Assembly: GCA_033856255.1 (NCBI GenBank)
Contig: JAWVFH010000031.1
Coordinates: forward strand, 1-64,000
DNA length: 64,000 nt
Reading direction: 5' to 3'
From: WHSW01 sp033856255
GTDB taxonomy: Bacteria > Actinomycetota > Thermoleophilia > Solirubrobacterales > 70-9
Under the pieces are notes generated by a model. That model was not told the origin of the DNA. It did no database searches and worked only from the letters and a program-made list of their open reading frames with translations. Each line of letters begins with the position of its first letter. The first letter of the stretch is position 1. Shown here piece after piece: positions 26,607-35,645 of the stretch. Made by a program: the position numbers and the translations under genes.

Positions 26607-28076
26607 TCAGCTGGCGCCCTGGACCACCGGCAGCGTCTCGAGCGCGAACTTGCCGTTCGCCTCGCCGCCGTCTCCGAGCGGGTACTCGCCGGTGAAGCAG
26701 GCGTCGCAATGAACCTCGCGCGGGGTCCCGACCGCCTCGTAGACGCCGTCCAGCGACAGGTAGGCGAGCGAGTCGGCGCCGATCTCGGCGGCGATCTCCT
26801 CGACCGTGCGCCCGTGGGCGACCATCTCCTCCGAGGTCGACATGTCGACCCCGTAGTGGCACGGGTAGCGGATCGGCGGCGCCGAGATCCGCAGATGGAC
26901 CTCGAGCGCCCCGGCGTCGCGCAGCATGCCGACGATCTGGCGGGTGGTGTTGCCGCGCACGATCGAGTCGTCGACGACGACGATGCGCTTGCCGGCGACG
27001 ATCTCGGGCAGCGGGTTGAACTTCATCCGCAGGCCGTGCTTGCGCAGCTCCTGGCCGGGCTGGATGAAGGTCCGCTGCACGTAGCGGTTCTTGATCAGCC
27101 CGTCGTCCTTGGGCAGACCGGAGGCGCGCGCGTAGCCGTTCGCGGCGGGATTGCCGGAGTCGGGGACCGAGATCACGAGATCCGCGTCGGCCGGGGCCTC
27201 GCGGGCGAGGATCTCGCCCATCCTGCCGCGCACCTGCTGCAGCACGCGGCCCTCGAGCCGCGAGTCGGGGCGCGAGAAGTAGATGTGCTCGAAGACGCAG
27301 TGGGCGGGACGGTCGGCGGGGACGATCTGGCGGGTCTCGAGCCCGCCCTCGGTCAGCGCCACGAGCTCACCCGGCTGCACCTCGCGCATCAGCTCGGCGC
27401 CGATGATGTCGAAGGCGCAGCTCTCGGAGGCGACGCAGAAGCGGTCGCCGAGCTTGCCGAGCGAGAGCGGCCGGACCCCGTTCGGGTCGCGGAAGGCGAC
27501 CACTGCACGCTTCGTCATCACCACGGTCGAGTAGGCGCCCTCGAGGCGCGGCATCACCGCGGCGACCGCGTTCTCGATCGGCCTCGCCTCCTCGACCGAG
27601 ACCAGCGCGGCGATGATCTCCGAGTCCGAGGTGCCGCGGAACTCGATCCCGCGCTGGCGCAGCTCGTCGTAGAGCTCGACCGCGTTGGTGAGGTTGCCGT
27701 TGTGGGCGAGCGCGACCTCGCGCCCGTCGTCGCGCCAGACCGGCTGCGAGTTCTCCCACGAGCCGCCGCCGGTGGTCGAGTAGCGGACGTGGCCGATCGC
27801 CATATCGCCCTCGAGCGCCTGCAGCTTCTGCTCGTCGAAGACCTGCGAGACGAGCCCCGTGTCACGGAGGGTTGTGATGTGGCCGCCCTCGCAGGTGGCG
27901 ATCCCCGCCGACTCCTGGCCGCGATGCTGGAGCGCGTAGAGCGCGAAGTAGGTGAGCCGGGCCACGTCGTGTCCAGGCGCGTACACGCCGAAGACGCCGC
28001 ACTCGTCGCGCGGTCCGTCGCGGTCGGCAACGCCGTCTTGATCGCGGTCCGGGGGGAGCCGCTGGTTTGGCTTCAT
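26607..28076 (-). CDS. purF: Amidophosphoribosyltransferase
   Basis: This 489-residue enzyme makes phosphoribosylamine from PRPP and glutamine, the committed step of purine synthesis. The Ntn nucleophile is Cys26 in DECGVFGV, after a propeptide to be removed. The PRPP loop is VVVDDSIVRGNTT. Four cysteines at positions matching the B. subtilis 4Fe-4S enzyme (CVFEH, YPCHYG, CDAC) suggest an oxygen-sensitive clustered form. ATG 28076 was preferred over an in-frame GTG at 28091. It is divergent from the NHL/RTX gene across 114 nt. Confidence 0.96.
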   Translation of the reverse strand: MKPNQRLPPDRDQDGVADRDGPRDECGVFGVYAPGHDVARLTYFALYALQHRGQESAGIATCEGGHITTLRDTGLVSQVFDEQKLQALEGDMAIGHVRYSTTGGGSWENSQPVWRDDGREVALAHNGNLTNAVELYDELRQRGIEFRGTSDSEIIAALVSVEEARPIENAVAAVMPRLEGAYSTVVMTKRAVVAFRDPNGVRPLSLGKLGDRFCVASESCAFDIIGAELMREVQPGELVALTEGGLETRQIVPADRPAHCVFEHIYFSRPDSRLEGRVLQQVRGRMGEILAREAPADADLVISVPDSGNPAANGYARASGLPKDDGLIKNRYVQRTFIQPGQELRKHGLRMKFNPLPEIVAGKRIVVVDDSIVRGNTTRQIVGMLRDAGALEVHLRISAPPIRYPCHYGVDMSTSEEMVAHGRTVEEIAAEIGADSLAYLSLDGVYEAVGTPREVHCDACFTGEYPLGDGGEANGKFALETLPVVQGAS

Positions 28077-28155
28077 CGGGCTTCTCTGCACCTGAGAAGT
28101 CGGAGGGCGAGGCAGGCGGGCGCCTACCCGTCAAGGCTAGCAACGGATGCGGCCA

Positions 28156-28184
28156 TTCACACGGCCTTACCCGTGCGCCATCAT
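28156..28184 (+). promoter_or_regulatory. Candidate leaderless promoter of the NHL/RTX gene
   Basis: TTCACA (28156-28161) and CATCAT (28179-28184) are 17 nt apart. The GTG start lies exactly 6 nt after the -10-like hexamer, so transcription would begin at the start codon. Confidence 0.45.
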
Positions 28185-28190
28185 GGGTAC

Positions 28191-29444
28191 GTGAAGCGGG
28201 GAGGAACGGCAGGGATGGTGGCGGCGCTTGCGCTGCTGGCGATGCCCGCCGGCGCCTCGGCGGCCACCGGCGACGTCTACGTGGCCGACCAGTCGGCAGG
28301 GCCGGGGGGCAGCGGGGCGATCTTCCGCGTCGACCTGGCGAGCGGCGCGGCGACCCCGATCCTCAGCGGCCCGCCGCTCGAGAACCCGTCCGACATGGTC
28401 TTCGACAGCGCCGGCGGCCTGCTGGTCAGCGACGACGCCAACCAGTCGATCTACCGCATCGACCCCGCCACCGGCGCGGCCACGGAGGTCGCCCACGGCG
28501 GCCAGCTCTCCGACCCCTGGGGGATCACCTTCGGCCCCGGGGGGCGCCTGTTCGTCGCCGACATCGGCTTCGAGAGCCCGGCCGCGGTCGTCTTCCGCAT
28601 CAACGTCGAAAAGAACGCCGGGGCGAAGATGCAGCTCGCCTCCGGGCCGCCGCTCGTCGATCCGGCCGGGATCGCCGCGGCCACCGACGGCTCGCTGATC
28701 GTCACGGACATCAACGGCTTCAACGGCGTCGCCGACGGGATCGTCGACCGCATCGACTCGGCCACGGGCGAGGTCACCGCGATCACCTCGGGCGGTTCGC
28801 TCGTCGATCCCTGGGGGATCGACCTCGAGCCGGCCGGGCGGATCGTGATCACCGACGCCAACTCCGGCGGCGGCAGCGGTGGCCTGTTCGCGATCAACCC
28901 GAAGACCTCGGCGGTCACCCCCCTGGCCTCCGGCCCCCCGTTCACCGAGCCCGTCGACCTCGAGCTGCTCGGCGACGGCACGGCGCTGGTCGCCGACTAC
29001 GGCGAGTCGAGCTCAGGAGCGCTGCTGCGCACGGATCTCGGAACCGGCGCCACGACGACGCTCGCCTCCGGCCCGCCGTTCGTCGACCCGAGCGGGGTGA
29101 TCGCCGAGCCGCCGACCTGCCACGGCGAGCTGGCCTCGATCGTCGGCACGCCGGCTGACGACAAGCTGATCGGGACCCGGTTCGTCGACGTGATCTCCGG
29201 CCTCGACGGCAACGACCGGATCCGCGGCCTCAACAACAACGACGTGATCTGCGGCGACGACGGCAAGGACCGGATCAACTCCGGCAAGGGCAAGGACGTG
29301 ATCGACGGCGGCGCCGGCAAGGATCGCCTCAACGGCGCTCCGGGGCCGGACACGATCGACGGCGGGCCCGGCCGCGACCGCTGTAACGGCGCGGGCTCCA
29401 AGGACTCGGCGCGCGGCTGCGAGCTGCGCTTCAACATCCCCTAG
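28191..29444 (+). CDS. Secreted NHL/SMP-30-like beta-propeller with C-terminal RTX calcium-binding repeats
   Basis: This 417-residue protein has an N-terminal signal peptide (ALALLAMPAGASA, cleavage near residue 25). Six or so propeller blades follow, each with a DP/EP-WGI or PSD...G-LLV pattern between about 30 and 310. The C-terminal 100 residues hold RTX-type nonapeptide repeats (GLDGNDRIRG, GGAGKDRLNG and similar). RTX repeats fold on calcium outside the cell. GTG 28191 is used; ATG 28215 would shorten the signal peptide. No type I secretion gene is nearby, and the Sec signal makes Sec export likely. Function is unknown. Confidence 0.8.
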   Translation: MKRGGTAGMVAALALLAMPAGASAATGDVYVADQSAGPGGSGAIFRVDLASGAATPILSGPPLENPSDMVFDSAGGLLVSDDANQSIYRIDPATGAATEVAHGGQLSDPWGITFGPGGRLFVADIGFESPAAVVFRINVEKNAGAKMQLASGPPLVDPAGIAAATDGSLIVTDINGFNGVADGIVDRIDSATGEVTAITSGGSLVDPWGIDLEPAGRIVITDANSGGGSGGLFAINPKTSAVTPLASGPPFTEPVDLELLGDGTALVADYGESSSGALLRTDLGTGATTTLASGPPFVDPSGVIAEPPTCHGELASIVGTPADDKLIGTRFVDVISGLDGNDRIRGLNNNDVICGDDGKDRINSGKGKDVIDGGAGKDRLNGAPGPDTIDGGPGRDRCNGAGSKDSARGCELRFNIP

Positions 29445-29454
29445 ACGGGGAGCC

Positions 29455-31665
29455 TCAGCCGATCCCGGCGCCCTCGAGCGCCTCGCCCAGGGACCGCCAG
29501 GCGCGCTCGGCGTCGGCGAGCAGGACGTCGGCCTCCGCCTCGGCCGCCGCGATCGAGATCCGCTCACCGGAGGCCTCGCCGACGATCAGCACGTCGACGC
29601 CGCCGCCCGCGAGCGCCTCGATCCGCGAGCGCTCGCCGGCGAGCAGGAAGCCGCCCGGGCCCTCGCCGAACAGCGCGGTCTCACCCGAGCAGCCGCGCAA
29701 CTCGACCAGCCGGTCGAGGTCGGCCGCGGCACCGACGCCCCCGGCGATCGCCATCTCGGCCAGCGCGCAGGCGAGGCCGCCGTCGGAGATGTCGTGGGCG
29801 ATCAGCTCGCCGGCGCCGACGGCCTCGCGAACCACCTCGATCGCGGCGACGACGTCGGCGACCGGCAGCGAGGGCAGGCCCGGGCCGAGCTCGCCGCGCA
29901 GCTTCGCCAGCTCCGAGCCGGCGAGCGAGGGTGAGAAGGGGCCGCACAGCGCGATCGTGTCCCCGTTCCGCAGGGCCAGGCCGCCGGCGCGCTCCGGGTC
30001 GCGGAGCTCGCCGACCATGCCGACGACCGGGGTCGGGTAGATCGGCCCCTCCTCGGTCTCGTTGTAGAGCGAGACGTTGCCGCCGACGACCGGGATGCCG
30101 AGCGCCTCGCATGCGTCGGCGAGCGCCTGGGTCGAGCGATCGAGCTGCCAGGCGACGGCCGGCTTCTCCGGGTTGCCGAAGTTGAGGCAGTTGGTCAACC
30201 CGAGCGGCGTGGCGCCGGCGCAGGCGAGGTTCTGCGCGCACTCGAGCACCACCTCGACCGTCCCCGCGTAGGGGTCGCAGGCGACCCGGCGGCCGTTGCC
30301 GTCGATCGCGACGGCGATCGTCGCATCCGCCTCGTGCAGGTGCAGGACCGCCGCGTCGGAGCTCTCGGGCCGGCGCACCGTGTGGGAACCGACCACCGAG
30401 TCGTATTGCTCGAACGCCCAGCGCTTGCTGGCGATGCTCGGCGACGCGAGCAGCGCGACCAGGATCTGGGCTGGGTCAGTGGCCTCGAGCGTGTTCTCGT
30501 TGCCGTAGATCCAGCCCTGCGGCTCGGCCGGCGCGAGGTCGTAGAGCGGGCAATCGTCGACCAAGGCGACGACGGGCATCTCGCCGACCGTCGCGCCGCC
30601 GCTGAGGACGCGGAAGAGTCCGTCGTCGGTGATCTCCCCGACCACGGCGGCCCCGGTCTCCCACTTCTCGCAGAGGGCGATCACGGCATCGACCTTGTCC
30701 GGCTCGACCACGGCCAGCATCCGCTCCTGTGACTCGGAGACCATGATCTCGAACGGCTCCATGCCGGGCTCGCGCAGGGGGACCCGGCCGACGTCGATCT
30801 CGATCCCGAGCCCGCCGCTGGAAGCCATCTCCCCGGCGGAGGAGGTGAGTCCGGCCGCCCCCAGGTCCTGGAGCGAGACCAGCAGCCCGTTGCCGAGCAG
30901 CTCGAGGCAGCACTCGAGCAGCTTGGCCTCCTCGAACGGGTCGCCGATCTGGACCGTGGGCCGCTTCGAGTCGTCGCCGCCCTCGAGCTCGGCGGAGGCG
31001 AGCACCGAGGCCCCGCCGATCCCGTCGCGGCCGGTCGAGGCGCCCATCAGGACGACCTGGTTGCCGACCCCGGCGGCGGCGGCGCGGATCATCCGGTCGG
31101 CGCGGGCGAGCCCGACGCACATCGCGTTGACGAGGCAGTTCTGCTCGTAGGGCGCCTCGAAGTAGACCTCGCCGCCGACAGTCGGCACCCCGATCGAGTT
31201 GCCGTAGTGGCCGATCCCGGCGACGACGTGGTCGAAGAGGTAGCGCGAGCGCTCGGACTCGAGCTCGCCGAAGCGCAGCGAGTCGAGGATCGCGATCGGC
31301 CGGGCGCCGAGCGCGAAGACGTCGCGGAGGATGCCGCCGACGCCGGTGGCGGCGCCCTGGAAGGGCTCGACCGCGCTCGGGTGGTTGTGCGACTCGACCT
31401 TGAAGGCGACCGCCCAGCCGTCCCCGACCGAGACCGCGCCCGCGTTCTCGCCCGGCCCCATCAGCACCCGTTCGCCCTCGGTCGGCAGCCGGCGCAGGAG
31501 CTTCTTGGAGTGCTTGTAGGCGCAGTGCTCGGACCACAGGAGGCTGAACATCGCCAGCTCGACGTCGTTGGGCTCGCGGCCGAGCTTCTCGCGGATCAGC
31601 TCGAACTCGGTGTCGGTGAGCCCGAGCTCGCGGTGCTTGGGCAGGGCTGTCTCGGGGTCGCTCAA
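29455..31665 (-). CDS. purL: Phosphoribosylformylglycinamidine synthase subunit PurL
   Basis: This 736-residue subunit is the small PurL form, which works with separate PurS and PurQ (both encoded at 40.8-41.7 kb). It converts FGAR to FGAM using ATP and ammonia from PurQ. It starts with the helical EFELIREKLGREPNDVELAMFSLLWSEHC-type linker region, and the ATP-binding VKVESHNHPSA-like motif (AFKVESHNHPSAVEPF) is present. GLTSSAGEMASSGG and later HDISDGGLACALAEMA are conserved. The start codon is TTG 31665. It is divergent from the first secreted paralog. Confidence 0.96.
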   Translation of the reverse strand: MSDPETALPKHRELGLTDTEFELIREKLGREPNDVELAMFSLLWSEHCAYKHSKKLLRRLPTEGERVLMGPGENAGAVSVGDGWAVAFKVESHNHPSAVEPFQGAATGVGGILRDVFALGARPIAILDSLRFGELESERSRYLFDHVVAGIGHYGNSIGVPTVGGEVYFEAPYEQNCLVNAMCVGLARADRMIRAAAAGVGNQVVLMGASTGRDGIGGASVLASAELEGGDDSKRPTVQIGDPFEEAKLLECCLELLGNGLLVSLQDLGAAGLTSSAGEMASSGGLGIEIDVGRVPLREPGMEPFEIMVSESQERMLAVVEPDKVDAVIALCEKWETGAAVVGEITDDGLFRVLSGGATVGEMPVVALVDDCPLYDLAPAEPQGWIYGNENTLEATDPAQILVALLASPSIASKRWAFEQYDSVVGSHTVRRPESSDAAVLHLHEADATIAVAIDGNGRRVACDPYAGTVEVVLECAQNLACAGATPLGLTNCLNFGNPEKPAVAWQLDRSTQALADACEALGIPVVGGNVSLYNETEEGPIYPTPVVGMVGELRDPERAGGLALRNGDTIALCGPFSPSLAGSELAKLRGELGPGLPSLPVADVVAAIEVVREAVGAGELIAHDISDGGLACALAEMAIAGGVGAAADLDRLVELRGCSGETALFGEGPGGFLLAGERSRIEALAGGGVDVLIVGEASGERISIAAAEAEADVLLADAERAWRSLGEALEGAGIG

Positions 31666-31737
31666 CTCATCTCGCAGGTTATGCGTTGCGTGCGATCGAA
31701 CCCGAAGGGGTTAGGGTCGCAGCGCACGGAGATTCAG

Positions 31738-32928
31738 TTGCAGGTTCGCCGAAAGATCGCGGTAGGGGGGATCGCGCCGATAGCGCTGGCGCTGATCGTC
31801 GCCGCAGCGAGCGGGGCCGGCTCGTCCGCACCCGAGCGCTCCAAGCACTCGCAACTCGTGTTCGCGACCAGCGGCAACCAGTCGGAGCTGATCAAACGGG
31901 TTCCGATCAGGCGCCGCTCGGGCGGTGGCGAGCGGGTGGCGATGCAGGTCTTCCCGGAGGCGCTCGACCCGATCGAGGCCGGCGACCGCCTACGCGCGGC
32001 GGCCGAGGTCCAGGTCTCGACCACCTGCATCGTTCCGGGCCCTCGCTGCATCGGGCGCAGCTACACCCTGAGCCCGTTCGTCACGGCGCGGATCGTCCTC
32101 TCCCGCGGCCCCAAGGCTCGTTCGCCGTCGATGGCGCTTTCGGGCCGGAGCACCGTCCTCTGCAAGCAGCACCGGCCGAATCGCAATCACCACTGCACGC
32201 TGACGATCCCGAACACCGTCACCCGGGTTCCCAACCCGCACGCCCTGCCCTGCCCGCCTGACCACTGCTTCGTCAACGTGCTGCTGAGCGCCCACAACCG
32301 CGCGGCGAAGCGCGGCGACTTCGTCGTCCTCGGCGGCGACAGGCCCGACGGGTCGCTCGAGCAGGACAAGGGCCGTATCACCGTGATCCAGGCCCACGGC
32401 GGAGTCCGGGCCCCGGCCGTGTACACGTACGCGGGTCTGCAGCATCACCGCCTGCCGCTGACCGTCGCCGACTCCGACAAACGGCGGATCGTCTACGCGT
32501 CGCCGATCCCGGCGCCTCTCCGGGGCGAGGTGCTCGCCTTCGACGTCAAGTTCGTCAGCGCGATCAGCGCCCTGCCCTTCAACACCTTCGTCACCTCGCG
32601 CGTGATCCTCACCACCGGGCCGAAGAAGACCCACCCGAGCAAGATCGCGAAGACCGCGGTCCGGTTCCGCGGCCAGGCCACGGAGGCGAACGGGTTCGAC
32701 TGCACGCTCGGCCCGAGCGGCTACGCGAACCCGTGCATCACCCACAAGGCCGGCGCGATCCGCTTCCGGCGCGACATCGTCCATCGGAAGTCGAAGACGC
32801 CGGTGACGCTCTGGCTCAACGTCCTCGCCGGGGCCAAGCCGTTGCTGGCGACGAAGGTCCAGAGCTCGAACAAGGTCTCGCTCGCCGCCCAGCCCAACGG
32901 CCTGACGGTCTGGCGCTACTCGCCGTAG
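31738..32928 (+). CDS. Secreted eight-cysteine protein of unknown function, paralog 1
   Basis: This protein of about 396 residues is not recognised. TTG 31738 is preferred because GGAG lies 6 nt before it, a signal-peptide-like segment (IAPIALALIVAAASGAG) follows at once, and the length then matches the neighbouring paralog; ATG 31681 is the alternative. Eight cysteines are conserved with the paralog: STTC...GPRC, VLCKQ, NHHC, LPCPP..C, FDCTLG and ANPC. They are probably disulfides outside the membrane. Conserved blocks include LDPIEAGDRLRA, RPNRNHHCT, DRPDGS and FNTFVTSRVI. A surface or structural role is only a guess. Confidence 0.75.
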   Translation: MQVRRKIAVGGIAPIALALIVAAASGAGSSAPERSKHSQLVFATSGNQSELIKRVPIRRRSGGGERVAMQVFPEALDPIEAGDRLRAAAEVQVSTTCIVPGPRCIGRSYTLSPFVTARIVLSRGPKARSPSMALSGRSTVLCKQHRPNRNHHCTLTIPNTVTRVPNPHALPCPPDHCFVNVLLSAHNRAAKRGDFVVLGGDRPDGSLEQDKGRITVIQAHGGVRAPAVYTYAGLQHHRLPLTVADSDKRRIVYASPIPAPLRGEVLAFDVKFVSAISALPFNTFVTSRVILTTGPKKTHPSKIAKTAVRFRGQATEANGFDCTLGPSGYANPCITHKAGAIRFRRDIVHRKSKTPVTLWLNVLAGAKPLLATKVQSSNKVSLAAQPNGLTVWRYSP

Positions 32929-33000
32929 GCGTGCAGGGCGCCGTTCACCGGGGTCGAGCGAGCGAGTCATCGGCGGCCCGGTCGTGTTGAGATCAGGCAG

Positions 33001-34209
33001 ATGGCTAACGCGACCCGGATGCGCCTCGCCGCGCTCATATGCACGCTGCTCGCGCTCGCGATCCCGGCGGGCGCCGGTGCGGGGATCCTGCCCACGCCGA
33101 AGCCCCCGAAGCCGGTGCTGGCGACGACCGGCAGCGACTCGGAGCTGCTGACGACGCTGCCGGTCGCGCGCCAACCGGGCGCCCGCGACCGGGTCGCCAT
33201 GCGGCTCGACCCGACCACGCTCGACCCGATCGAGGCCGGCGACCGGCTGCGGGCGAGCGCCGAGGTCCAGGTCTCGACCACCTGCGTCGACCCAGGCCCG
33301 CGCTGCGTCGGCACCAACTACGGGATCAATCCGACGGTCACGGCGCGGATCGTGCTCTCGCCGAGCCCGAAGGCCGACTCGGGGTTCCTGCCGCTGTCGC
33401 CGAGCCACTCGGTGCTCTGCAAGCAGCAGCGGCCGAACCGAAACCACCACTGCACGATCGCGATCCCGAACACCGAGACGACGATCAGCGACCTCTCCGC
33501 GCTTCCCTGCCCGCCGAGCGCCTGCTACGTCGACCTGATCGTCGGCGCGGTCAACAAGCACGCCAAGCGGGGAAACGTCGTCGTCCTCGGAGCCGACCGC
33601 CCCGACGGCACGGTGACCCAGGACAAGGGACGCCTCAACGTCGTCCAGGCGCACGCCGACGTGCCGGCGCCGACCGTGATCTCGAGCGACTCGCTCGTCA
33701 ACACCGAGCTGCCGCTGACGATCAACGACTCGGAGAAGCGCCGGGTCGTCTACTCGGTCCCGATTCCGGCGCCGCAGAAGGGCGAGGTGCTGGCCTTCGA
33801 CGCCCGCTACCTGACCGGGATCAGCGCCCTGCACTTCAACACCTTCATCTCCTCGCGGGTGATCACCGCCGCCGAGCCCAACGACACCAAGGCGCTCAAG
33901 TTCGCCAAGAACGCGATCCCGCTCAAGGGCCAGGCGACGGAGTCGAACGGCTTCAACTGCACCCTCGGGGCGAGCGGCTACGCCAACGCCTGCACGACCG
34001 TGAAGGCGGGCGCTGTGCGCTTCACCCGCGACGTCGTCGACAACGACACCGGTGAGCCGGCGACCGTCTACCTCAACGTCCTCGCCGGCGCCAAGCCCCT
34101 GCTGGCCGAGAAGGTCGACGACTCCGACAAGGTCTCGCTCGGCTCGCTCCCCGGCGGCCTCACCGTCGCGCGCTACGGCACGGCGAGCGGAGGGGTGCAG
34201 GCGCCCTAA
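33001..34209 (+). CDS. Secreted eight-cysteine protein of unknown function, paralog 2
   Basis: This 402-residue sibling of the previous gene has a clear signal peptide (LAALICTLLALAIPAGAGA). It shares all eight mature cysteines and the same block order: LDPIEAGDRLRASAEVQVSTTC, VLCKQQRPNRNHHCT, LPCPP, DRPDGTVTQDKGRLNVVQAH, FNTFISSRVIT and NGFNCTLGASGYANAC. The pair arose by tandem duplication. ATG 33001 has a TGAGAT hexamer 7 nt upstream and no Shine-Dalgarno. No known domain is recognised. Confidence 0.8.
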   Translation: MANATRMRLAALICTLLALAIPAGAGAGILPTPKPPKPVLATTGSDSELLTTLPVARQPGARDRVAMRLDPTTLDPIEAGDRLRASAEVQVSTTCVDPGPRCVGTNYGINPTVTARIVLSPSPKADSGFLPLSPSHSVLCKQQRPNRNHHCTIAIPNTETTISDLSALPCPPSACYVDLIVGAVNKHAKRGNVVVLGADRPDGTVTQDKGRLNVVQAHADVPAPTVISSDSLVNTELPLTINDSEKRRVVYSVPIPAPQKGEVLAFDARYLTGISALHFNTFISSRVITAAEPNDTKALKFAKNAIPLKGQATESNGFNCTLGASGYANACTTVKAGAVRFTRDVVDNDTGEPATVYLNVLAGAKPLLAEKVDDSDKVSLGSLPGGLTVARYGTASGGVQAP

Positions 34210-34230
34210 CGATCTGGTTGGATCGCACTC

Positions 34231-34605
34231 GTGAATGAGTCGTTCGGTCCCGTGGTTCCGATTCTGCGCATCTTCGATGTCGCCGCCGCGAAGCGGTTCT
34301 ACCTCGACTACCTGGGCTGCTCGCTGGACTGGGCCGACGGCGAAGGGGATCGGCCTGTCTACATGCAGGTGTCGCGAGGGCCGCTGGTCTTGCACCTCTC
34401 CTCGCATCACGACGACGGCACGCCGGGCGCGGCAGTCCTGGTCGAGATCCGCGGCGTCGATGCCCTGTGGAGCGAACTGCAAGGGAAGGACTATCCGTTT
34501 CTGAACCCCGGAGTCGGCCCCGGTCCGGGAGGCGGTCGGGAGATGGAGCTGATCGACCCGTTCTCGAACCGGCTGCGGTTCTACGAGCGGCCTGGGCCGG
34601 GTTGA
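34231..34605 (+). CDS. Glyoxalase/bleomycin-resistance fold (VOC superfamily) protein
   Basis: This 124-residue single-domain protein has the beta-alpha-beta-beta-beta pattern of the VOC fold. PVVPILRIFDVAAAKRFYLDYLGC opens it and MELIDPFSNRLRFYER closes it, the pattern of bleomycin-resistance-like proteins, which lack or alter the glyoxalase metal site. GTG 34231 lies 7 nt after TTGGAT, fitting a leaderless mRNA. Substrate is unknown. It converges on the sulfotransferase operon. Confidence 0.85.
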   Translation: MNESFGPVVPILRIFDVAAAKRFYLDYLGCSLDWADGEGDRPVYMQVSRGPLVLHLSSHHDDGTPGAAVLVEIRGVDALWSELQGKDYPFLNPGVGPGPGGGREMELIDPFSNRLRFYERPGPG

Positions 34606-34627
34606 TCGGCCAAACGCTTCGCCGGGT

Positions 34628-35632
34628 TCAGGCCGCGACGGGCGCCTTGACGCCCTTCGCCGCGGCCCGCTGCTCGCCCGCCTCGCTGCCGAGGTCGTAG
34701 CCGAGCTCGACCAGCATGTCGCCGGCGACGCCCTCGTACTCGGCGACCTCCGCCGGCGTCATCCGCTCGCGCCACATCCCGATCCGGTCCGAGCGCGGCG
34801 GCTCCTTTGCCAGCACGTGGCTTTCGAGCCGCGCCTCGGCGGTCTGGTTGGGGCGGTTCTTGCGCGGCAGCTCCCGGGCCTTCTCGGCCAGGCGGCCCTC
34901 GGCGCGCTCGTGGTAGTCGAGCATCACCGGGTCGAAGTCGAGCTCGATGAACTCGCAGACGCGGCGCAGGACGCCCTCGGTGTCGCCGACCAGGTCCTCG
35001 AAGCGGACCTCCATGTAGTGGTTGACCGAGGGCGCCATCTTGCGCGCCTTGCGGATCCGGTTGCGCCACAGGCGGGCCGACTGCTCGTAGGTCTCGGGGC
35101 CCCAGTTCATCCGCAGGTGCGAGAGCGAGACGTCGCGGCCGTCGCGGATGATGTGGACGAAGCGCGCCTCCGGCAGCACCCGCTGGATCCGGCGCATCTC
35201 CTTCACGTAGCCGGGGGTCTTGTCCCCGTAGCGGGTCTTGCCCTCGCGCTCGGCGTAGGTCATGTAGAAGGCGCGGATCGAGTCGGCGGCGGTGACCGGG
35301 TCCAGCGCCACGATCCGCTGGCGCAGCTCGTTGGCGTCCAGGTGGAAGTCGCCCCAGCGCTTGTGGTCGATCGCCAGGTGGGCGGCGTCCTCGCCGGTCT
35401 GCGGTCCGCGCTCGAAGGCCTTGATCAGCTTCGGGACCCAGTGGGTCTCGCCCGGGATCGCGAGGTCCGGATGCGAGTCCAGCATCAGCCGCAGCAGCGT
35501 CGTCCCCGAGCGCGTCACCCCGCACACGAACGGCGCCGGAGCGGGCTGCGGCCCGCGCCCGCGCAGGCGGCGCCCGGCACGCATGACCGCGAACCGCTTG
35601 CGGTACCTGTCGATCTGATCGGTAAGTCCCAT
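34628..35632 (-). CDS. Sulfotransferase A (PAPS-dependent type)
   Basis: This 334-residue protein has the 5'-phosphosulfate loop (CGVTRSGTTLLRLMLDSHP, about 37-55) and the 3'-phosphate motif (FVHIIRDGRDVSLSHL, about 176-191) of the Sulfotransfer_3 family. LRRVCEFIELDFDPVML is shared with sulfotransferases B-D. Such enzymes move sulfate from PAPS to hydroxyls of sugars or lipids. It is the last gene of the purC-sulfotransferase operon, 13 nt after glycosyltransferase A. ATG 35632 was chosen; longer starts read back into the upstream gene. The acceptor is unknown. Confidence 0.85.
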   Translation of the reverse strand: MGLTDQIDRYRKRFAVMRAGRRLRGRGPQPAPAPFVCGVTRSGTTLLRLMLDSHPDLAIPGETHWVPKLIKAFERGPQTGEDAAHLAIDHKRWGDFHLDANELRQRIVALDPVTAADSIRAFYMTYAEREGKTRYGDKTPGYVKEMRRIQRVLPEARFVHIIRDGRDVSLSHLRMNWGPETYEQSARLWRNRIRKARKMAPSVNHYMEVRFEDLVGDTEGVLRRVCEFIELDFDPVMLDYHERAEGRLAEKARELPRKNRPNQTAEARLESHVLAKEPPRSDRIGMWRERMTPAEVAEYEGVAGDMLVELGYDLGSEAGEQRAAAKGVKAPVAA

Positions 35633-35645
35633 GAAGCCCTCCAAG

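Noticed and set aside
26709..28190. 5' part of a long + frame ahead of the NHL/RTX protein
   Set aside because: It is antisense to purF; the signal peptide begins at 28191, so the upstream part is a shadow.
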